This document shows, piece by piece, positions 9,739-20,317 of a DNA stretch of 64,000 nt (positions are counted from its first letter, which is position 1; the number at the start of each line of letters is the position of its first letter). The notes under the pieces are model-generated. The model was not told the origin of the DNA, ran no database searches, and saw only the letters and a list, made by a program, of their open reading frames with translations. The translations under genes and the position numbers were made by a program. Source of the stretch: Leptospira broomii serovar Hurstbridge str. 5399 (GTDB lineage: Bacteria; Spirochaetota; Leptospiria; Leptospirales; Leptospiraceae); the NCBI RefSeq assembly GCF_000243715.2, contig NZ_AHMO02000008.1:917001-981000 (forward strand), in the 5' to 3' direction.

Positions 9739-11859
9739 ATGAGTACTGCCGTCGCGGATTTTAAAGCCAGTGAAAAACTCCTCAAAACCAGGAATATCGG
9801 AATTTCCGCCCATATCGACTCCGGAAAGACCACCCTGACTGAGAGGATTCTATTCTATACGAATCGTATCCACGCTATCCACGAAGTTCGTGGAAAAGAC
9901 GGAGTCGGCGCGAAAATGGATAGCATGGAGCTGGAAAGAGAGAGAGGGATTACGATCCAATCCGCTGCTACCTACTGCAAGTGGAAAGATTATACCATCA
10001 ATATTATCGACACTCCGGGCCACGTGGACTTTACGGTCGAAGTGGAACGCTCTCTTCGAGTACTTGATTCTGCCATCCTAGTTCTTTGCGGAGTTTCCGG
10101 TGTTCAGTCTCAGTCCATTACTGTGGACCGCCAGATGCGTCGTTATAACGTACCTAGAGTCGCGTTCATCAACAAACTGGACCGAACCGGAGCCAACCCG
10201 TTCCGAGTGATCGATCAACTTCGCGACAAGCTTAAGCATAATGCCGTAGCCGTCCAAATTCCGATCGGATTAGAAAACGACCTTCAAGGAATCATCGATT
10301 TAGTAACGATGAAGGCCATTTATTTCGAAGGGAACGGAGGAATGCAAATCGTCGAGAAAGAAATTCCGGCAGAACATCTAGAGCTCGCTCAGAAAAAACG
10401 CGAAGAGCTCTTAGATGCTGCTTCTATGTTCTCGGACGAACTCACAGAAGCGATGCTCGAAGGCGAACCTACGGTGGAGCAGATTAAGACTGCGATTCGG
10501 AATGGTACGATCGCTTTAAAATTAACCCCGGTTTTTATGGGTTCTGCGTTCAAGAATAAAGGTGTTCAGAAACTTCTCGACGGAGTTTTAGATTATCTTG
10601 CGTCTCCGGTAGATGTCACCAACAAGGCTCTTGACGTTAATAATAACGAAGATCAAATCATTCTTCCTTCCGATCCGGAAAAGCCCCTCGTTTGCCTCGC
10701 CTTCAAGTTGGAAGACGGACGTTACGGCCAGCTCACCTATGTAAGGGTCTACCAGGGTAAAATCCAGAAAGGTATGACGATCTACAATATGTCCAATAAC
10801 AAGAAACATAACGTAGGGCGCCTCTGTCGGATGCACTCGGACGAAATGGAAGACATCGATTCTGCGGAAGCGGGAGATATCATCGCTCTTTTCGGAATCG
10901 ATTGCGCGTCCGGAGATACGTTTACCGACGGTAAAATGAAAGTTTCTATGGAGTCCATGTTCGTTCCGGCTCCCGTTATTTCTCTTACCATCGAAGCCAA
11001 GGAATCCAAGCACCTAAACAATTTGGCAAAAGCTCTCAATCGCTTTACCAAAGAAGATCCGACTTTCCAAACCCACGTCGATCAGGAATCCGGCCAAACC
11101 ATTATTAAAGGAATGGGAGAGCTACACCTCGAAGTCTATATCGAGCGGATGAAGCGCGAATACGGTGTGGAATTGGTTACGGGAGCTCCTCAGGTTGCAT
11201 ACCGAGAAACCATTACTCAACGTGCGGACTTTGATTATACTCACAAAAAGCAAACCGGTGGTCAGGGTCAGTTTGGTCGCGTAGCCGGTTTTATCGAACC
11301 GATTCCTCAAGAAGAAGGTAAAAATTACGAATTCGTAAATGCTATCGTCGGTGGATCGATACCTCGTGAATACATCTCCTCGGTAGATAAAGGATTCAAG
11401 AGTTGCTTGGATCGCGGAAGTCTAATCGGCTTCCCGATTATCGGAGTAAAGCTGACTATCAATGACGGATCGTATCACGATGTGGACTCGTCGGACATGG
11501 CCTTCCAAATCGCCGGTCGTTATGCATTCCGCCAAGGTTTCTCAAAAGCGAGCCCTCAAATCCTCGAACCGATTATGAGAGTAGAAGTGGACGGACCGGC
11601 AGAATTTCAAGGAGCCATCCTTGCTTCTTTGAACCAAAGAAGAGGGATGATCCTAAACACTACGGAACAAGACAGCTACTGCAAAGTGGAAGCTGAAGTT
11701 CCGTTAGCGGATATGTTCGGTTACTCGACCGTCATCCGTTCCTCTACCCAAGGTAAGGCGGAATTCTCGATGGAATTCTCTCGCTACGCACCGGTACCAA
11801 GGAACGTTGCGGAAGAGCTAATGAAGAAATACAAGCCGCACTCGAAAGACGAAGATTAA
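9739..11859 (+). CDS. fusA: Elongation factor G (spirochaete/mitochondrial EF-G1 type)
   Basis: EF-G is the translocation GTPase of the ribosome. The 706 residues show the G1 motif [10 protein letters not shown]3 DTPGH, G4 NKLD and the conserved [10 protein letters not shown] switch. Domains II-V follow, ending in a normal C-terminus. The stretch [11 protein letters not shown] in the G domain is characteristic of mitochondrial EF-G1 and of the spirochaete/planctomycete spdEFG1 group, not of E. coli-type EF-G. In such organisms a second EF-G handles ribosome recycling; it is not in this window. The ATG is preceded by CGAGGA. It is monocistronic, ending at a strong terminator. Confidence 0.95.
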   Translation: MSTAVADFKASEKLLKTRNIGISAHIDSGKTTLTERILFYTNRIHAIHEVRGKDGVGAKMDSMELERERGITIQSAATYCKWKDYTINIIDTPGHVDFTVEVERSLRVLDSAILVLCGVSGVQSQSITVDRQMRRYNVPRVAFINKLDRTGANPFRVIDQLRDKLKHNAVAVQIPIGLENDLQGIIDLVTMKAIYFEGNGGMQIVEKEIPAEHLELAQKKREELLDAASMFSDELTEAMLEGEPTVEQIKTAIRNGTIALKLTPVFMGSAFKNKGVQKLLDGVLDYLASPVDVTNKALDVNNNEDQIILPSDPEKPLVCLAFKLEDGRYGQLTYVRVYQGKIQKGMTIYNMSNNKKHNVGRLCRMHSDEMEDIDSAEAGDIIALFGIDCASGDTFTDGKMKVSMESMFVPAPVISLTIEAKESKHLNNLAKALNRFTKEDPTFQTHVDQESGQTIIKGMGELHLEVYIERMKREYGVELVTGAPQVAYRETITQRADFDYTHKKQTGGQGQFGRVAGFIEPIPQEEGKNYEFVNAIVGGSIPREYISSVDKGFKSCLDRGSLIGFPIIGVKLTINDGSYHDVDSSDMAFQIAGRYAFRQGFSKASPQILEPIMRVEVDGPAEFQGAILASLNQRRGMILNTTEQDSYCKVEAEVPLADMFGYSTVIRSSTQGKAEFSMEFSRYAPVPRNVAEELMKKYKPHSKDED

Positions 11860-11886
11860 TCCGGATCTTTCAGGATTTTTCCTCGG

Positions 11887-11920
11887 AAAGGGAGCCATCT
11901 ACGGCTCCCTTTTCTTTTTC
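11887..11920 (+). terminator. Rho-independent terminator after fusA
   Basis: AAAGGGAGCC pairs with GGCTCCCTTT around a 6-base loop, and a T-rich run follows to 11919. It begins 28 bases after the fusA stop codon. Confidence 0.92.
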
Positions 11921-11949
11921 TTATCCTACCATTTGCCGATACCAAAAGT

Positions 11950-12615
11950 ATGTGCGAATGCTTCCGAATCCGTTCGATTTTGCTTTCACTTACGGCCGGA
12001 ATTCTACTTTTAATCTCGCAACCGTCCGAAGGCGGCACTCGTTCGCCCTCGGAATCCCATACCGTCCAGCTCAAGGAGACTGCATTTTCCATCGCCAAAA
12101 AGCATGGAATCGATTGGCGCCTTCTCCTTGAATGGAATGGCAAGAAAGAATCCGACGGATTACGAAAAGGAGAAGTCTTAAGATTGCCTCCCGATCCGTC
12201 CAAAGGTTCAACACCAAAAGGAGAACCGATAGGACTCGGAACAGTATCGACTCGACCTAAATTTAGGAAACCGTTGGATAGGCTTCCGCCGGTTGCACTT
12301 CCCTTTTCAAAAGTAAGTTATTATCCGAATAAGGGAGTATTATTCAAAGCGGGAAGACATAAAGAAGTGCGGACAGTGTCCGAGGGAAAGGTTGTTGTGG
12401 TGGACCAAATGGACGGCTACAGGAAATATATTATTTTAGAGCATGGCGGGGGGTATTCCACTATCTATGCGAATTTACGTTCCGTTGGCGTTAAAGAAGG
12501 GGATAGTGTAAAAAAAGGCGCAGCTGTCGGCGAATTAGAAGAAGGGAGAGGACTGTATTTTCAGATCAATCAAGGATCGAAAGCTATGGACCCGATACCT
12601 TTCATTAGCCATTAA
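11950..12615 (+). CDS. Exported LysM / degenerate M23 (LytM) protein
   Basis: The 221-residue product starts with a signal-peptide-like hydrophobic segment (residues 8-24). A LysM domain follows (about 36-80: HTVQLKETAFSIAKKHG...LRKGEVLRLP). The C-terminus has a LytM/M23-like beta fold with GKVVVVDQMDGYRKYIILEHGGGYSTIYANL. The catalytic signature is not intact. The first HxxxD motif is absent at GRHKEVRTVS, and the usual HxH appears as YFQ, so zinc-dependent peptidase activity is unlikely. It resembles EnvC/NlpD-type non-enzymatic LytM proteins that activate amidases at the septum, but that role is inference. It is followed 43 bases later by the amidohydrolase gene. Confidence 0.82.
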   Translation: MCECFRIRSILLSLTAGILLLISQPSEGGTRSPSESHTVQLKETAFSIAKKHGIDWRLLLEWNGKKESDGLRKGEVLRLPPDPSKGSTPKGEPIGLGTVSTRPKFRKPLDRLPPVALPFSKVSYYPNKGVLFKAGRHKEVRTVSEGKVVVVDQMDGYRKYIILEHGGGYSTIYANLRSVGVKEGDSVKKGAAVGELEEGRGLYFQINQGSKAMDPIPFISH

Positions 12616-12658
12616 AGAACTAAAAACGAGTCTTAAGACAGGAAATACGTAGAACCTG

Positions 12659-13888
12659 ATGGAATGGGAAATTATTAATGCAAGAGCAGTGACTCCCGTA
12701 GGAATCCTTGAAAACGCGACGATTCGCGTAAGGGACGGGAGAATCGCGTCCATCCGTAAGGGAAGACCTTCCGATAATCTCCCGATTCGTTTGAATCTAG
12801 GCGGGATGTTCGTTTATCCAGGATTAATCAACGCTCACGATCACCTGCTCGGTTCCTATCTTCCAAAGGTAGGAACTAATCGTCCGTATCCGAACTGGCT
12901 TCCTTGGGACAACGACCTCAAATCCTCAGTCGTCTTTGCCGAACGCCAACAATTGGAACCGGAACAATTATACTTTTTAGGATCTTATAAAAATTTAATT
13001 AGCGGAGTCACCTCGGTCCAAGATCATATTCCGCATTTCGTGCAGGAACCCTTCGTCGATCAGGTCCCGGTTCGTATCCTGAATCGATATACTCTCGCTC
13101 ACAGCATCTGCTCTTATTCGCTAGGCTGGGGTGATGGTCCCACAATCGAATATGAAAGGGCCAAAAAAGAAGATTTGCCTTTCGTAACTCACATAGGCGA
13201 AGGATTCGACGAAGAATCCGAAAATTCCGTCCAAATCCTGGAGTCTCTGGGAGGTTTGGGAGAGCACAGTGTATTAGTACATGGAATCGCCTTCGACGAA
13301 GCGGACATACAAGCCATAGCAAAAGCTAAAGCGCATTTCGTCTGGTGTCCGGAATCAAATCTTTATATGTTCGGAAAAACGACTGCAATTCGAGCTATTT
13401 TAGAGGCCGGGATCAATGTCAGCTTGGGTACGGATTCCCCCCTATCCGGTTCCTTGAACATCTTAGATGAAATTAAAAATGCCCGATCATTTTTTAGGAA
13501 AGAATACGGAGAAGATCTGGATCCAAAGATGATTTTCCAAATGGTTACGTCCAATCCGGCAAAAGCGTTCCGAATCTCGAAGGATTTGGGAAGTTTAGAG
13601 GAAGGAAAAATTGCAGATATCTTGGTGCTTTCCTCAGAAAAGGAAGACGCCTACGAAGCGCTCTGCTCTGCTGACTTGGACTCGATACGATTAGTTATCA
13701 AAGATGGAAAACCGGCATATGGGGATCTAACTTTGAAAGAATTTTTCGACGAAACTGGAATTCTTGGACGCGAAATAAGGATCGCGGGAACCGATAAATA
13801 CCTTGCAGGAGATCCCCTAGGGTTGGTAGAATCGGTCACTCGCGCCCTTGGTTACAAAAAGGATTTGGCATTTTTTCCCATCGGGTGA
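12659..13888 (+). CDS. Amidohydrolase-family metal-dependent deaminase/hydrolase
   Basis: This 409-residue protein has the amidohydrolase superfamily TIM-barrel layout. It shows the N-terminal beta sandwich, the metal motif H60-D-H62 in NAHDHL, a histidine in THIGEG, a histidine in LVHGIAFDE, and the late aspartate in [22 protein letters not shown] resembles the cytosine/guanine deaminase and SsnA/TrzN branch. The final beta-sandwich strand [11 protein letters not shown] is present. It therefore hydrolyses a C-N bond, probably deaminating a cyclic base, but the substrate cannot be read from sequence. It ends 24 bases before the next plus-strand gene. Confidence 0.85.
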   Translation: MEWEIINARAVTPVGILENATIRVRDGRIASIRKGRPSDNLPIRLNLGGMFVYPGLINAHDHLLGSYLPKVGTNRPYPNWLPWDNDLKSSVVFAERQQLEPEQLYFLGSYKNLISGVTSVQDHIPHFVQEPFVDQVPVRILNRYTLAHSICSYSLGWGDGPTIEYERAKKEDLPFVTHIGEGFDEESENSVQILESLGGLGEHSVLVHGIAFDEADIQAIAKAKAHFVWCPESNLYMFGKTTAIRAILEAGINVSLGTDSPLSGSLNILDEIKNARSFFRKEYGEDLDPKMIFQMVTSNPAKAFRISKDLGSLEEGKIADILVLSSEKEDAYEALCSADLDSIRLVIKDGKPAYGDLTLKEFFDETGILGREIRIAGTDKYLAGDPLGLVESVTRALGYKKDLAFFPIG

Positions 13889-13912
13889 GATTTAGAGTGG
13901 AAGGTAACGGTT

Positions 13913-14971
13913 TTGGCTGGGCCCATAATCCGGAATTATAAAGGCGGCTCCATAATTTATTTCGAGAAAGATCGGTCTGAGGATATCTATGTCCTGAGGA
14001 ACGGTCGAGTCGTACTTACGTACACTGCAATCGATACCGGTTATGAAGTGAAAGAAGACGTAAGACTAGGCGAATTCTTTGGAGTCAAATCGGCCTTGGG
14101 AAAATACCCAAGGGAAGAGACGGCGCAGGTCGTAGGTGGGGCTACCGTATTGGTATTCAAGCTCCACGAGTTCGAAATCTTTGTTTCGGAAAAAACTCAC
14201 CTCATTCTTAAAATGATGAAGGTTTTCTCTAGCCAATTACGCCAGGTTCATAAGAAATTGAGAGAAATTCTAGGTCAGGCTGAAGCGCGGAACCCCGCTT
14301 TCGAGCTGATGAACGTTGCGGAAGTATTTTATAAAAATACTAACTTCGAGCATGCCGCGTACGCATTTTCAAAATATTTGGAGCATTACTCAAGCGGGCC
14401 TTACGCTGGTAGAGCGGCCGAACTCTTAGATCTGGCAAGAAAAGGAAACCCCTACCCGATTAACATGCCCCCGCTCGTATACGATGCGGGTTCTGCCCCT
14501 CGCATGACTCAGGAAAACTTGCAAAATATTATGAAACCGGCTGCTGAGAAATCCAGTGTAGGATCGGGAGTGGATAATTCGATTACTTCGCTTTATAATA
14601 GGGCTCATACGTTCTTGAATGTCGGTAAATTCGAAGAAGCTATCGGAATTTTCAAAGATTTGACCGGTCGAAACGACTTTAAATATGACACCGAGAAAAA
14701 ACTTGTGGATAATGCTCTCTTCCAAATGGGAGTCTGCTTTCTCAAGTTGAGTAACTTGGAGACTGCAAGTAACACGTTTTCTACGTATATTAAAAAACAT
14801 CCTTCCGGCGAATCCGTCAAAGAATCCTTGTTTCATTTGGCTGAAATAGCGGAACAACAGGGTGATCGCCAGAGAGCCGGTATGCTATTCGGCAAAGTCG
14901 CCCTACTCCCTCCTGAACGGGATAGTCTCTCCCAAAAAGCCCGGCAAAAGGCCAAGGAGCTTAGCGCTTAA
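13913..14971 (+). CDS. Cyclic nucleotide-binding domain / TPR fusion protein
   Basis: This 352-residue protein joins an N-terminal cyclic-nucleotide-binding-type beta barrel (about 1-115; [25 protein letters not shown]) to two blocks of tetratricopeptide-like helices. The blocks lie at about 130-170 and 215-350, with motifs such as [22 protein letters not shown] typical of TolA/YbgF outer-membrane-type TPRs. There is no helix-turn-helix, so it is not a classic Crp regulator. It starts at TTG 13913 with GGAAGG eight bases upstream. Its stop overlaps the start of the following Crp-family gene (TAATG), so the two are translationally coupled and probably act together. Confidence 0.82.
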   Translation: MAGPIIRNYKGGSIIYFEKDRSEDIYVLRNGRVVLTYTAIDTGYEVKEDVRLGEFFGVKSALGKYPREETAQVVGGATVLVFKLHEFEIFVSEKTHLILKMMKVFSSQLRQVHKKLREILGQAEARNPAFELMNVAEVFYKNTNFEHAAYAFSKYLEHYSSGPYAGRAAELLDLARKGNPYPINMPPLVYDAGSAPRMTQENLQNIMKPAAEKSSVGSGVDNSITSLYNRAHTFLNVGKFEEAIGIFKDLTGRNDFKYDTEKKLVDNALFQMGVCFLKLSNLETASNTFSTYIKKHPSGESVKESLFHLAEIAEQQGDRQRAGMLFGKVALLPPERDSLSQKARQKAKELSA

Positions 14972-15612
14972 TGGATCTGATGCTTGAATCCATGTTTTCC
15001 AAGTTCGGAAAGACGTATGATCCGAACCAGATTATTTTTTGCGAAAACGAACCTGGAAACGACTTTTACCTGATTCAAACCGGGAAAGTGAAAATCACTA
15101 AAACCGTCGGGACTTCCATCAAAACTTTGGATATTCTCGAACAGGGGGACATCTTCGGCGAAATGGCGATATTGGAAGAACAGCCTCGTAGCGCCACGGC
15201 GATCGCTATTTCCGAAGTGAAGGTTTTGAATTTTAATAGAGCGAACTTCGAATTGCTTTTAACTAAAAACCCGACTCTGGCGCTCAAGATTCTCACGATT
15301 TTTTCGGTTCGTATTTACGATGCAAAACGACGTCTTCTTATATTATTATTAGATGATATTACGGGCAAAGTCGCCGACGTATTCCTAATGCTTTACGAAA
15401 AAATGCACACTCACACGGACTTTAAGGAAGTCGTGTTGAACATTACCGTGGAGGATGTTGCGGATTGGTGCGCACAACCGGTAGGCGAGGTCCAAAAGGT
15501 CGTTAATCAATTCGCAAAAAGCGGTAAAATCGAGATCTATTCCGATAAAATCGTTATTCACAATATTAACGACTTTCAAAGAATAGTCTCCCAGAAGCGC
15601 AAACCGTCGTAA
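14971..15612 (+). CDS. Crp/Fnr-family transcriptional regulator
   Basis: The 213 residues contain a cyclic-nucleotide-binding domain (about 15-120). The phosphate-binding cassette reads [19 protein letters not shown], close to the canonical GExxxxxxxxRxA pattern, so cAMP or a similar ligand is plausible. A long dimer helix and a C-terminal winged helix region (about 150-205: [24 protein letters not shown]) follow. The ATG overlaps the stop of the upstream cyclic-nucleotide-binding/TPR gene. A transcriptional role is predicted from the domain pair; target sites are not identifiable here. Confidence 0.85.
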   Translation: MDLMLESMFSKFGKTYDPNQIIFCENEPGNDFYLIQTGKVKITKTVGTSIKTLDILEQGDIFGEMAILEEQPRSATAIAISEVKVLNFNRANFELLLTKNPTLALKILTIFSVRIYDAKRRLLILLLDDITGKVADVFLMLYEKMHTHTDFKEVVLNITVEDVADWCAQPVGEVQKVVNQFAKSGKIEIYSDKIVIHNINDFQRIVSQKRKPS

Positions 15613-15665
15613 AGACGGCTGAGCAATCCCGATTTAATATCCGGGATTATATTCGCTTTAAATTC

Positions 15666-15742
<77 letters not shown>

Positions 15743-15753
15743 TTCATTTTATC

Positions 15754-16617
15754 ATGCCGGATCCTCAGGATAACGTCCTTAATTTACTAAAGAAGTCGGA
15801 AGAATTTCTTAAGAAAAAGAATATTCCCTCCGCTCGATTAGACGCAGAATTATTATTGGCAGACCTCCTCAAGATTCCTCGCGTAAAGTTATATGTGGAT
15901 TTTGAACGTCCGCTTTCGACTGAAGAGAAAGACGCATATCGGGAAAGAATAGTGGAACGTTCTAGATTCCGCCCGACGGCTTATATTATCGGAAGAAAGG
16001 CATTCTTCGATTCGGATTTCTTCATAGATAATACCGTGCTGATTCCGAGACCGGAAACGGAGGAATTGGTGGCTTGGATACTGGAAGAATTTCCGGATAA
16101 GAACAGTCGGCTAAAATTTTTAGATCTTTGTTCCGGAAGCGGATGTATAGGAATTAGCCTCGCGAAGGCAAGAGCCGATTGGTCTCCAAGTTTCTCCGAT
16201 ATTTCTCAAGAAGCTTCCAAAATCTCCGAGCGGAACGGATTGGAAATTCTTGGAAATGAACGCACGATGGACTTCTTCATCGGGGATTTACTCGCCCCCG
16301 TACCTACGATTCTCTCTTTCGATTTTATCGTCGCAAATCCCCCTTATATTCCTGAATCCGAAAAGACTGAAATAATGCAAGATGTGATCGGCTACGAACC
16401 GCATATCGCTCTCTTTGTGTCGAATTTCAAAGAATTCCATGCAAAACTTCTAAAGGAAACATTAGCTTACCTACCGAAGGGCGGAAAACTTTATTTAGAG
16501 ACTCATCCGGAATATTCGCAATGGCTATCCGAAGAAGCCCTTTCCGTCGGGTATTCGGAAGCATTGATCCGGAAAGATCTATCTCATAAAAATAGATTCC
16601 TTCGCTTAACGAAATAA
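15754..16617 (+). CDS. prmC: Peptide chain release factor N5-glutamine methyltransferase
   Basis: PrmC (HemK) methylates the GGQ glutamine of release factors RF1 and RF2 using S-adenosylmethionine. The 287-residue protein from ATG 15754 has the N-terminal helical domain and the SAM-binding motif [16 protein letters not shown] (about 122-137). The catalytic NPPY is at residues 195-198. The upstream in-frame ATG at 15709 lies inside tRNA-Arg and is rejected. No clear Shine-Dalgarno site precedes ATG 15754. The gene begins only 11 bases after the tRNA, so the message may be released by tRNA processing. Confidence 0.93.
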   Translation: MPDPQDNVLNLLKKSEEFLKKKNIPSARLDAELLLADLLKIPRVKLYVDFERPLSTEEKDAYRERIVERSRFRPTAYIIGRKAFFDSDFFIDNTVLIPRPETEELVAWILEEFPDKNSRLKFLDLCSGSGCIGISLAKARADWSPSFSDISQEASKISERNGLEILGNERTMDFFIGDLLAPVPTILSFDFIVANPPYIPESEKTEIMQDVIGYEPHIALFVSNFKEFHAKLLKETLAYLPKGGKLYLETHPEYSQWLSEEALSVGYSEALIRKDLSHKNRFLRLTK

Positions 16618-16621
16618 TCAC

Positions 16622-16649
16622 AAAAAAGGGGCCGGTAAATACCGACCCC
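16622..16649 (-). terminator. Rho-independent terminator of amtB-glnK
   Basis: Read on the minus strand, GGGGTCGGTA pairs with TACCGGCCCC, with one internal mismatch, and a run of six T follows directly. It lies just beyond the glnK stop codon and between the convergent prmC and glnK genes. Confidence 0.9.
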
Positions 16650-16686
16650 AAGCAGGTTCGACTCGTTTGGGGGAAGAATCAATCCT

Positions 16687-17031
16687 TTAGATAGCGGAGC
16701 TTCCTCTTTCGCCGGTACGGATGCGGATAACATCCTCGAGCGGAAGAATCAGGATTTTTCCGTCGCCGATTTTTCCGTCGCCGGTTTTTGCCGCTTTCAA
16801 GATGGCATCCACAGTAGGCTTAACAAACTCGTCGTTTACCGCGATTTCCAATCTTACCTTGCGAAGAAGGTTTACTTGGTATTCATGACCGCGGAAGACT
16901 TCGGTCTTACCTTTCTGCTGCCCGTAGCCTTGCACGTCGCTGACCGTAAGCCTATAGATCTCGTTCTTTGTCAGCTCGGCTTTGACTTCTTCCAGTTTAT
17001 GGGGCTGGATAATTGCTACGATTAATTTCAT
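16687..17031 (-). CDS. glnK: Nitrogen regulatory protein P-II
   Basis: This 114-residue P-II signalling protein has the T-loop segment with tyrosine at position 51 (FRGHEY), the canonical uridylylation site. It also has the C-terminal GDGKILILPLEDVIRIRTGERG region that binds ATP/ADP and 2-oxoglutarate. It follows amtB by about 38 bases on the same strand, the usual amtB/glnK pairing in which the trimer plugs the ammonium channel when nitrogen is sufficient. The order here is amtB then glnK. GlnB and GlnK cannot be separated by sequence alone; context favours GlnK. Confidence 0.93.
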   Translation of the reverse strand: MKLIVAIIQPHKLEEVKAELTKNEIYRLTVSDVQGYGQQKGKTEVFRGHEYQVNLLRKVRLEIAVNDEFVKPTVDAILKAAKTGDGKIGDGKILILPLEDVIRIRTGERGSSAI

Positions 17032-17069
17032 ATGCTCTCCTTTACTTATTAAATCAAATTTTCAAAGGA

Positions 17070-18386
17070 TTAAAGAATATAACCCTTCTCTCCGTGAATT
17101 TCCGAATCTAGACCCGCGATTTCCTTCTCTTCGGAAATTCTGAATCCAATAGTTTTCTCGATAACGAAAGCTAATATGAGGGAAACGATGAACGAGTAGC
17201 CGCCGGTAGCTACGACGCTAATCAACTGAACTACGATCTGATCTCCCTTGCTAGCAACTCCTGCTCCTAACGTAAGAGTGAATACACCCGTTAGAATGGC
17301 ACCGATCGCACCGCCGACTCCGTGAATACCGAATGCATCAAGAGAGTCATCGTATCCGAGTTTGCCTTTAAGAAGAATCGCACCGTAACATATCGGAGCG
17401 ACAATCAAGCCCATATAGATGGATCCTACCGGACCGACAAAGCCTGAAGCAGGGGTAATAACGACGAGGCCTGCTACAATACCGGAAGCGGCGCCAAGTG
17501 CAGTCGCTTTCTTAGTATGTAAATACTCGATCGCTAACCATGCAACACCCGCAGCAGCTGGAGCAATCAATGTTACCACGAATGCACGAGCAGCAATACC
17601 GTTAGTAGCAAGTCCTGAACCTGCGTTGAATCCAAACCAACCGAACCATAGTAAACCGGCACCGATCAAGGTGTAAGTCAAATTATTCGGTTGAACAAGG
17701 GAAATACCTTCTCCTTTACGTTTTCCGATAACGATGGCCGCTGCCAATCCTGCAATACCGGAGATCAAGTGAACGACGGTTCCTCCTGCAAAGTCAAGGG
17801 CGCTCATTTTAAATAACCAACCTGAACCGGCCCATACCCAGTGCGCGACAGGATCGTAAACGAATGTCGCCCAAAGCAGAATGAAAGCAATGTATCCTGA
17901 AAGCTTAACTCGCTCTGCAATCGCACCTGAAATCAGTGCAGGCGTGATCAATGCGAACATTCCTTGAAACAAGAAGTGAACGTATTTTGGAACGGTTAGT
18001 TCCAAAGTATTTTCATCTATTCCGTTCAAAAACGCGAGCGCAAAGTCGCCAAAGTAAGGATTATCCCCGGAAAAAGCAAAGCTGTATCCGAAGATAGTCC
18101 ACTGCAGTGTCAATACGAGAATAGCGATAAAGCTATGCATCATTGTGGAAAGAACGTTCTTAGATCTTACCAGACCGCCATAGAACAAGGCGAGGCCGGG
18201 GATCATAAAGAACACGAAAGCTGAAGCTACGATCATCCATGCAGTATCACCTTTATCCAAGGTCGGCACGGGAGCTGCGGCAGCAGGAGTTGCGTCCTGG
18301 CCCCATACTAGGGCTGGAATCACGAGGATCAGGAACGGAAGAATTTTTTTAACCGATTTCATTTTCTCAAATCTCATCTCGGGCAT
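17070..18386 (-). CDS. amtB: Ammonium transporter
   Basis: AmtB conducts ammonia/ammonium across the inner membrane. The product has a cleavable signal peptide-like N-terminus followed by eleven expected membrane spans. It shows the family signature DFAGGTVVH, whose His is one of the pore twin histidines, and a second conserved HGVGGAIGA. ATG 18386 has GGGGGAG eight bases upstream and gives 438 residues. An alternative ATG at 18362 gives a cleaner signal peptide (MKSVKK...) and would suit a sigma-54-like site at 18405-18420 better. A longer frame to 18530 has no support. It forms an operon with glnK. Confidence 0.93.
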   Translation of the reverse strand: MPEMRFEKMKSVKKILPFLILVIPALVWGQDATPAAAAPVPTLDKGDTAWMIVASAFVFFMIPGLALFYGGLVRSKNVLSTMMHSFIAILVLTLQWTIFGYSFAFSGDNPYFGDFALAFLNGIDENTLELTVPKYVHFLFQGMFALITPALISGAIAERVKLSGYIAFILLWATFVYDPVAHWVWAGSGWLFKMSALDFAGGTVVHLISGIAGLAAAIVIGKRKGEGISLVQPNNLTYTLIGAGLLWFGWFGFNAGSGLATNGIAARAFVVTLIAPAAAGVAWLAIEYLHTKKATALGAASGIVAGLVVITPASGFVGPVGSIYMGLIVAPICYGAILLKGKLGYDDSLDAFGIHGVGGAIGAILTGVFTLTLGAGVASKGDQIVVQLISVVATGGYSFIVSLILAFVIEKTIGFRISEEKEIAGLDSEIHGEKGYIL

Positions 18387-18689
18387 TTTGTTTACTCCCC
18401 CTAATGCAAAAAGAGTACCCGAACTATAATTTATGGAAAAAAAAATGAAATTTACGGATTCGTTCAGGAGAGAGGCAAAATACTGATCTGGAAAGGGTTT
18501 TTCTTCGTCTAAACTCTCGTTTGTCTCCAAGCTGCAACAGATATTCTGGGTTTTAGAATACGATGGTCGACACTTTGCTTATTAATTAAGCACATTTTGG
18601 GGAATTGCCAAATTTTTGAGGAAATTAGACTTTCCAAGACTGGCAAATGACTAAAAAATCTCAAAATAAATAAGAAGCATTCGTTAGAA
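18387..18689. other. Intergenic region upstream of amtB
   Basis: About 300 bases between amtB and the carboxylase gene hold no convincing gene. Besides the sigma-54-like element close to amtB, there are A/T-rich stretches including TTATTAATTAAG near 18578-18589. There is no clear terminator hairpin for the upstream carboxylase operon. Confidence 0.5.
18405..18420 (-). promoter_or_regulatory. Candidate sigma-54 (-24/-12) element of amtB
   Basis: On the minus strand the sequence GGGTACTCTTTTTGCA keeps the essential GG and GC dinucleotides exactly 10 bases apart, as in TGGCAC-N5-TTGCW, with two mismatches in the -24 half. Nitrogen-regulated amtB genes commonly use RpoN. The inferred start site would fall near 18394, which leaves very little leader before ATG 18386 and favours ATG 18362 for that transcript. 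This is a pattern match only. Confidence 0.4.
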
Positions 18690-20297
18690 TTACATTCGAA
18701 AGATCGCGTAGGACGGTTTCTGTCCTCTCACGGAAAGATCGGAATACAATGCTAAGCCCAACGATTCACGAGTTCTAGCAGGATCTAAAACCCCGTCATC
18801 CCAGAGTCTTGCAGTCGAGTATAAATAGGAGGAGCGATTTTCGTAATCTTCCAAAATCGGCTTTCGGAAAAGTTCCCTTTCAGCTTCGGACAAGGTCTTT
18901 CCTTCTTTTTCCAATTGATCCAATTTTACGGTAAGCAAAACGTTCGAGGCCTGCTCGCCACCCATAACGGAAATACGCGCATTGGGCCACATCCAAAGAA
19001 ATCTAGGACCGAAGGCTCTCCCGCACATTCCGTAATTACCGGCGCCGTAAGAACCTCCGATTACAACGGTGTATTTCGGTACTACCGAAGTGGAAACCGC
19101 GTTTACCATCTTCGCTCCGTCTTTTGCGATCCCGGAATTTTCATATTTCTTCCCGACCATAAATCCGGTAATATTCTGCAAAAAGATCAAAGGAATATCT
19201 CTCTGATTGCAAAGCTCTATAAAATGAGCCGCTTTAAGAGAACTTTCCGAAAAAAGGACTCCATTGTTTGCGATGATACCGACTAACTTTCCATAAATGT
19301 TTGCAAATCCCGTAACGATAGTCGTTCCATAATTCTTTTTAAATTCTTGAAATCGAGAACCGTCTACAATCCGAGCGATTACCTCTCTCACATCGTAGGG
19401 CTTGCGAATATCTTTTTGAATAATGCCGTAAATTTCTTCGGCAGGATATAAAGGCTCTTCGTAGGAAATGGATCGGATCGACGAATTTCCCGCAGAACCT
19501 AACGTGGATACGATATGCCTCGCAATTTCGAGGGCATGAATATCGTTTTCCGCTAAATGATCCGTTACACCGGAGATTCTGCAATGGACGTCCGCGCCTC
19601 CCAACTCTTCCGGAGTCACGATTTCTCCCGTTGCTGCCTTAACGAGAGGAGGACCGCCCAAGAAAATGGTTCCGTTTCCGCGTACTATTACGGACTCGTC
19701 CGACATCGCCGGAATGTACGCGCCGCCGGCCGTGCAACTTCCCATTACGATAGAGATCTGGGGAATTCCCTCCCGCGATAAATTTGCTTGGTTATAAAAG
19801 ATTCTTCCGAAATGCTCCTTGTCCGGAAAAACTTCGTCTTGCATCGGAAGAAACGCACCGCCGGAATCGACCAGATATATACAAGGAAGACGATTTTCTC
19901 GAGCGATCTCCTGTGCGCGAATATGCTTTTTCACGGTCATGGGATAATAAGTCCCTCCTTTTACCGTGGCGTCGTTGGCGACGATCACGCAAGGTGTTCC
20001 GCAAATTCTACCGATTCCCGTAATGATACCTGCGGCGGGAACTTCATCCGCATAGACTTCTTGTCCGGCCAAACCCGAGAATTCCAAGAAAGGAGTGTTC
20101 GGATCGAGCAAGCCCTCCACTCGTTCACGTGCGGTTAACTTCCCGCGGCTTTTATGACGTTGAATCGCTTTATCGCCACCACCCTTCCTAACTTTTTCCA
20201 GGAGCCGACGAGTCGCTTCGACTCTCTTCGATAGATCCTCGTAATTTTCTTTATATTCGGACGAAGATGTACGAATTTGCGATTCTAAAACTTCCAT
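18690..20297 (-). CDS. Acyl-CoA carboxylase carboxyltransferase (beta) subunit, methylcrotonoyl-CoA type
   Basis: The 535-residue protein is the biotin-dependent carboxyltransferase beta subunit. It has the N-terminal crotonase-like half with [16 protein letters not shown] and the C-terminal half with [11 protein letters not shown] and the oxyanion region [16 protein letters not shown]. This pattern and length match methylcrotonoyl-CoA carboxylase (leucine degradation) and the related geranyl-CoA enzyme more closely than propionyl-CoA carboxylase. The biotin carboxylase alpha subunit is not adjacent. It starts 20 bases downstream of the GlmU-like gene, suggesting readthrough from that operon. 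Confidence 0.88.
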   Translation of the reverse strand: MEVLESQIRTSSSEYKENYEDLSKRVEATRRLLEKVRKGGGDKAIQRHKSRGKLTARERVEGLLDPNTPFLEFSGLAGQEVYADEVPAAGIITGIGRICGTPCVIVANDATVKGGTYYPMTVKKHIRAQEIARENRLPCIYLVDSGGAFLPMQDEVFPDKEHFGRIFYNQANLSREGIPQISIVMGSCTAGGAYIPAMSDESVIVRGNGTIFLGGPPLVKAATGEIVTPEELGGADVHCRISGVTDHLAENDIHALEIARHIVSTLGSAGNSSIRSISYEEPLYPAEEIYGIIQKDIRKPYDVREVIARIVDGSRFQEFKKNYGTTIVTGFANIYGKLVGIIANNGVLFSESSLKAAHFIELCNQRDIPLIFLQNITGFMVGKKYENSGIAKDGAKMVNAVSTSVVPKYTVVIGGSYGAGNYGMCGRAFGPRFLWMWPNARISVMGGEQASNVLLTVKLDQLEKEGKTLSEAERELFRKPILEDYENRSSYLYSTARLWDDGVLDPARTRESLGLALYSDLSVRGQKPSYAIFRM

Positions 20298-20317
20298 GGT
20301 TCCCTCCTAGGAAGAAT

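Noticed and set aside
18387..18530. 48-codon N-terminal extension of amtB
   Set aside because: It precedes the signal peptide and the strong GGGGGAG site and has no family support.
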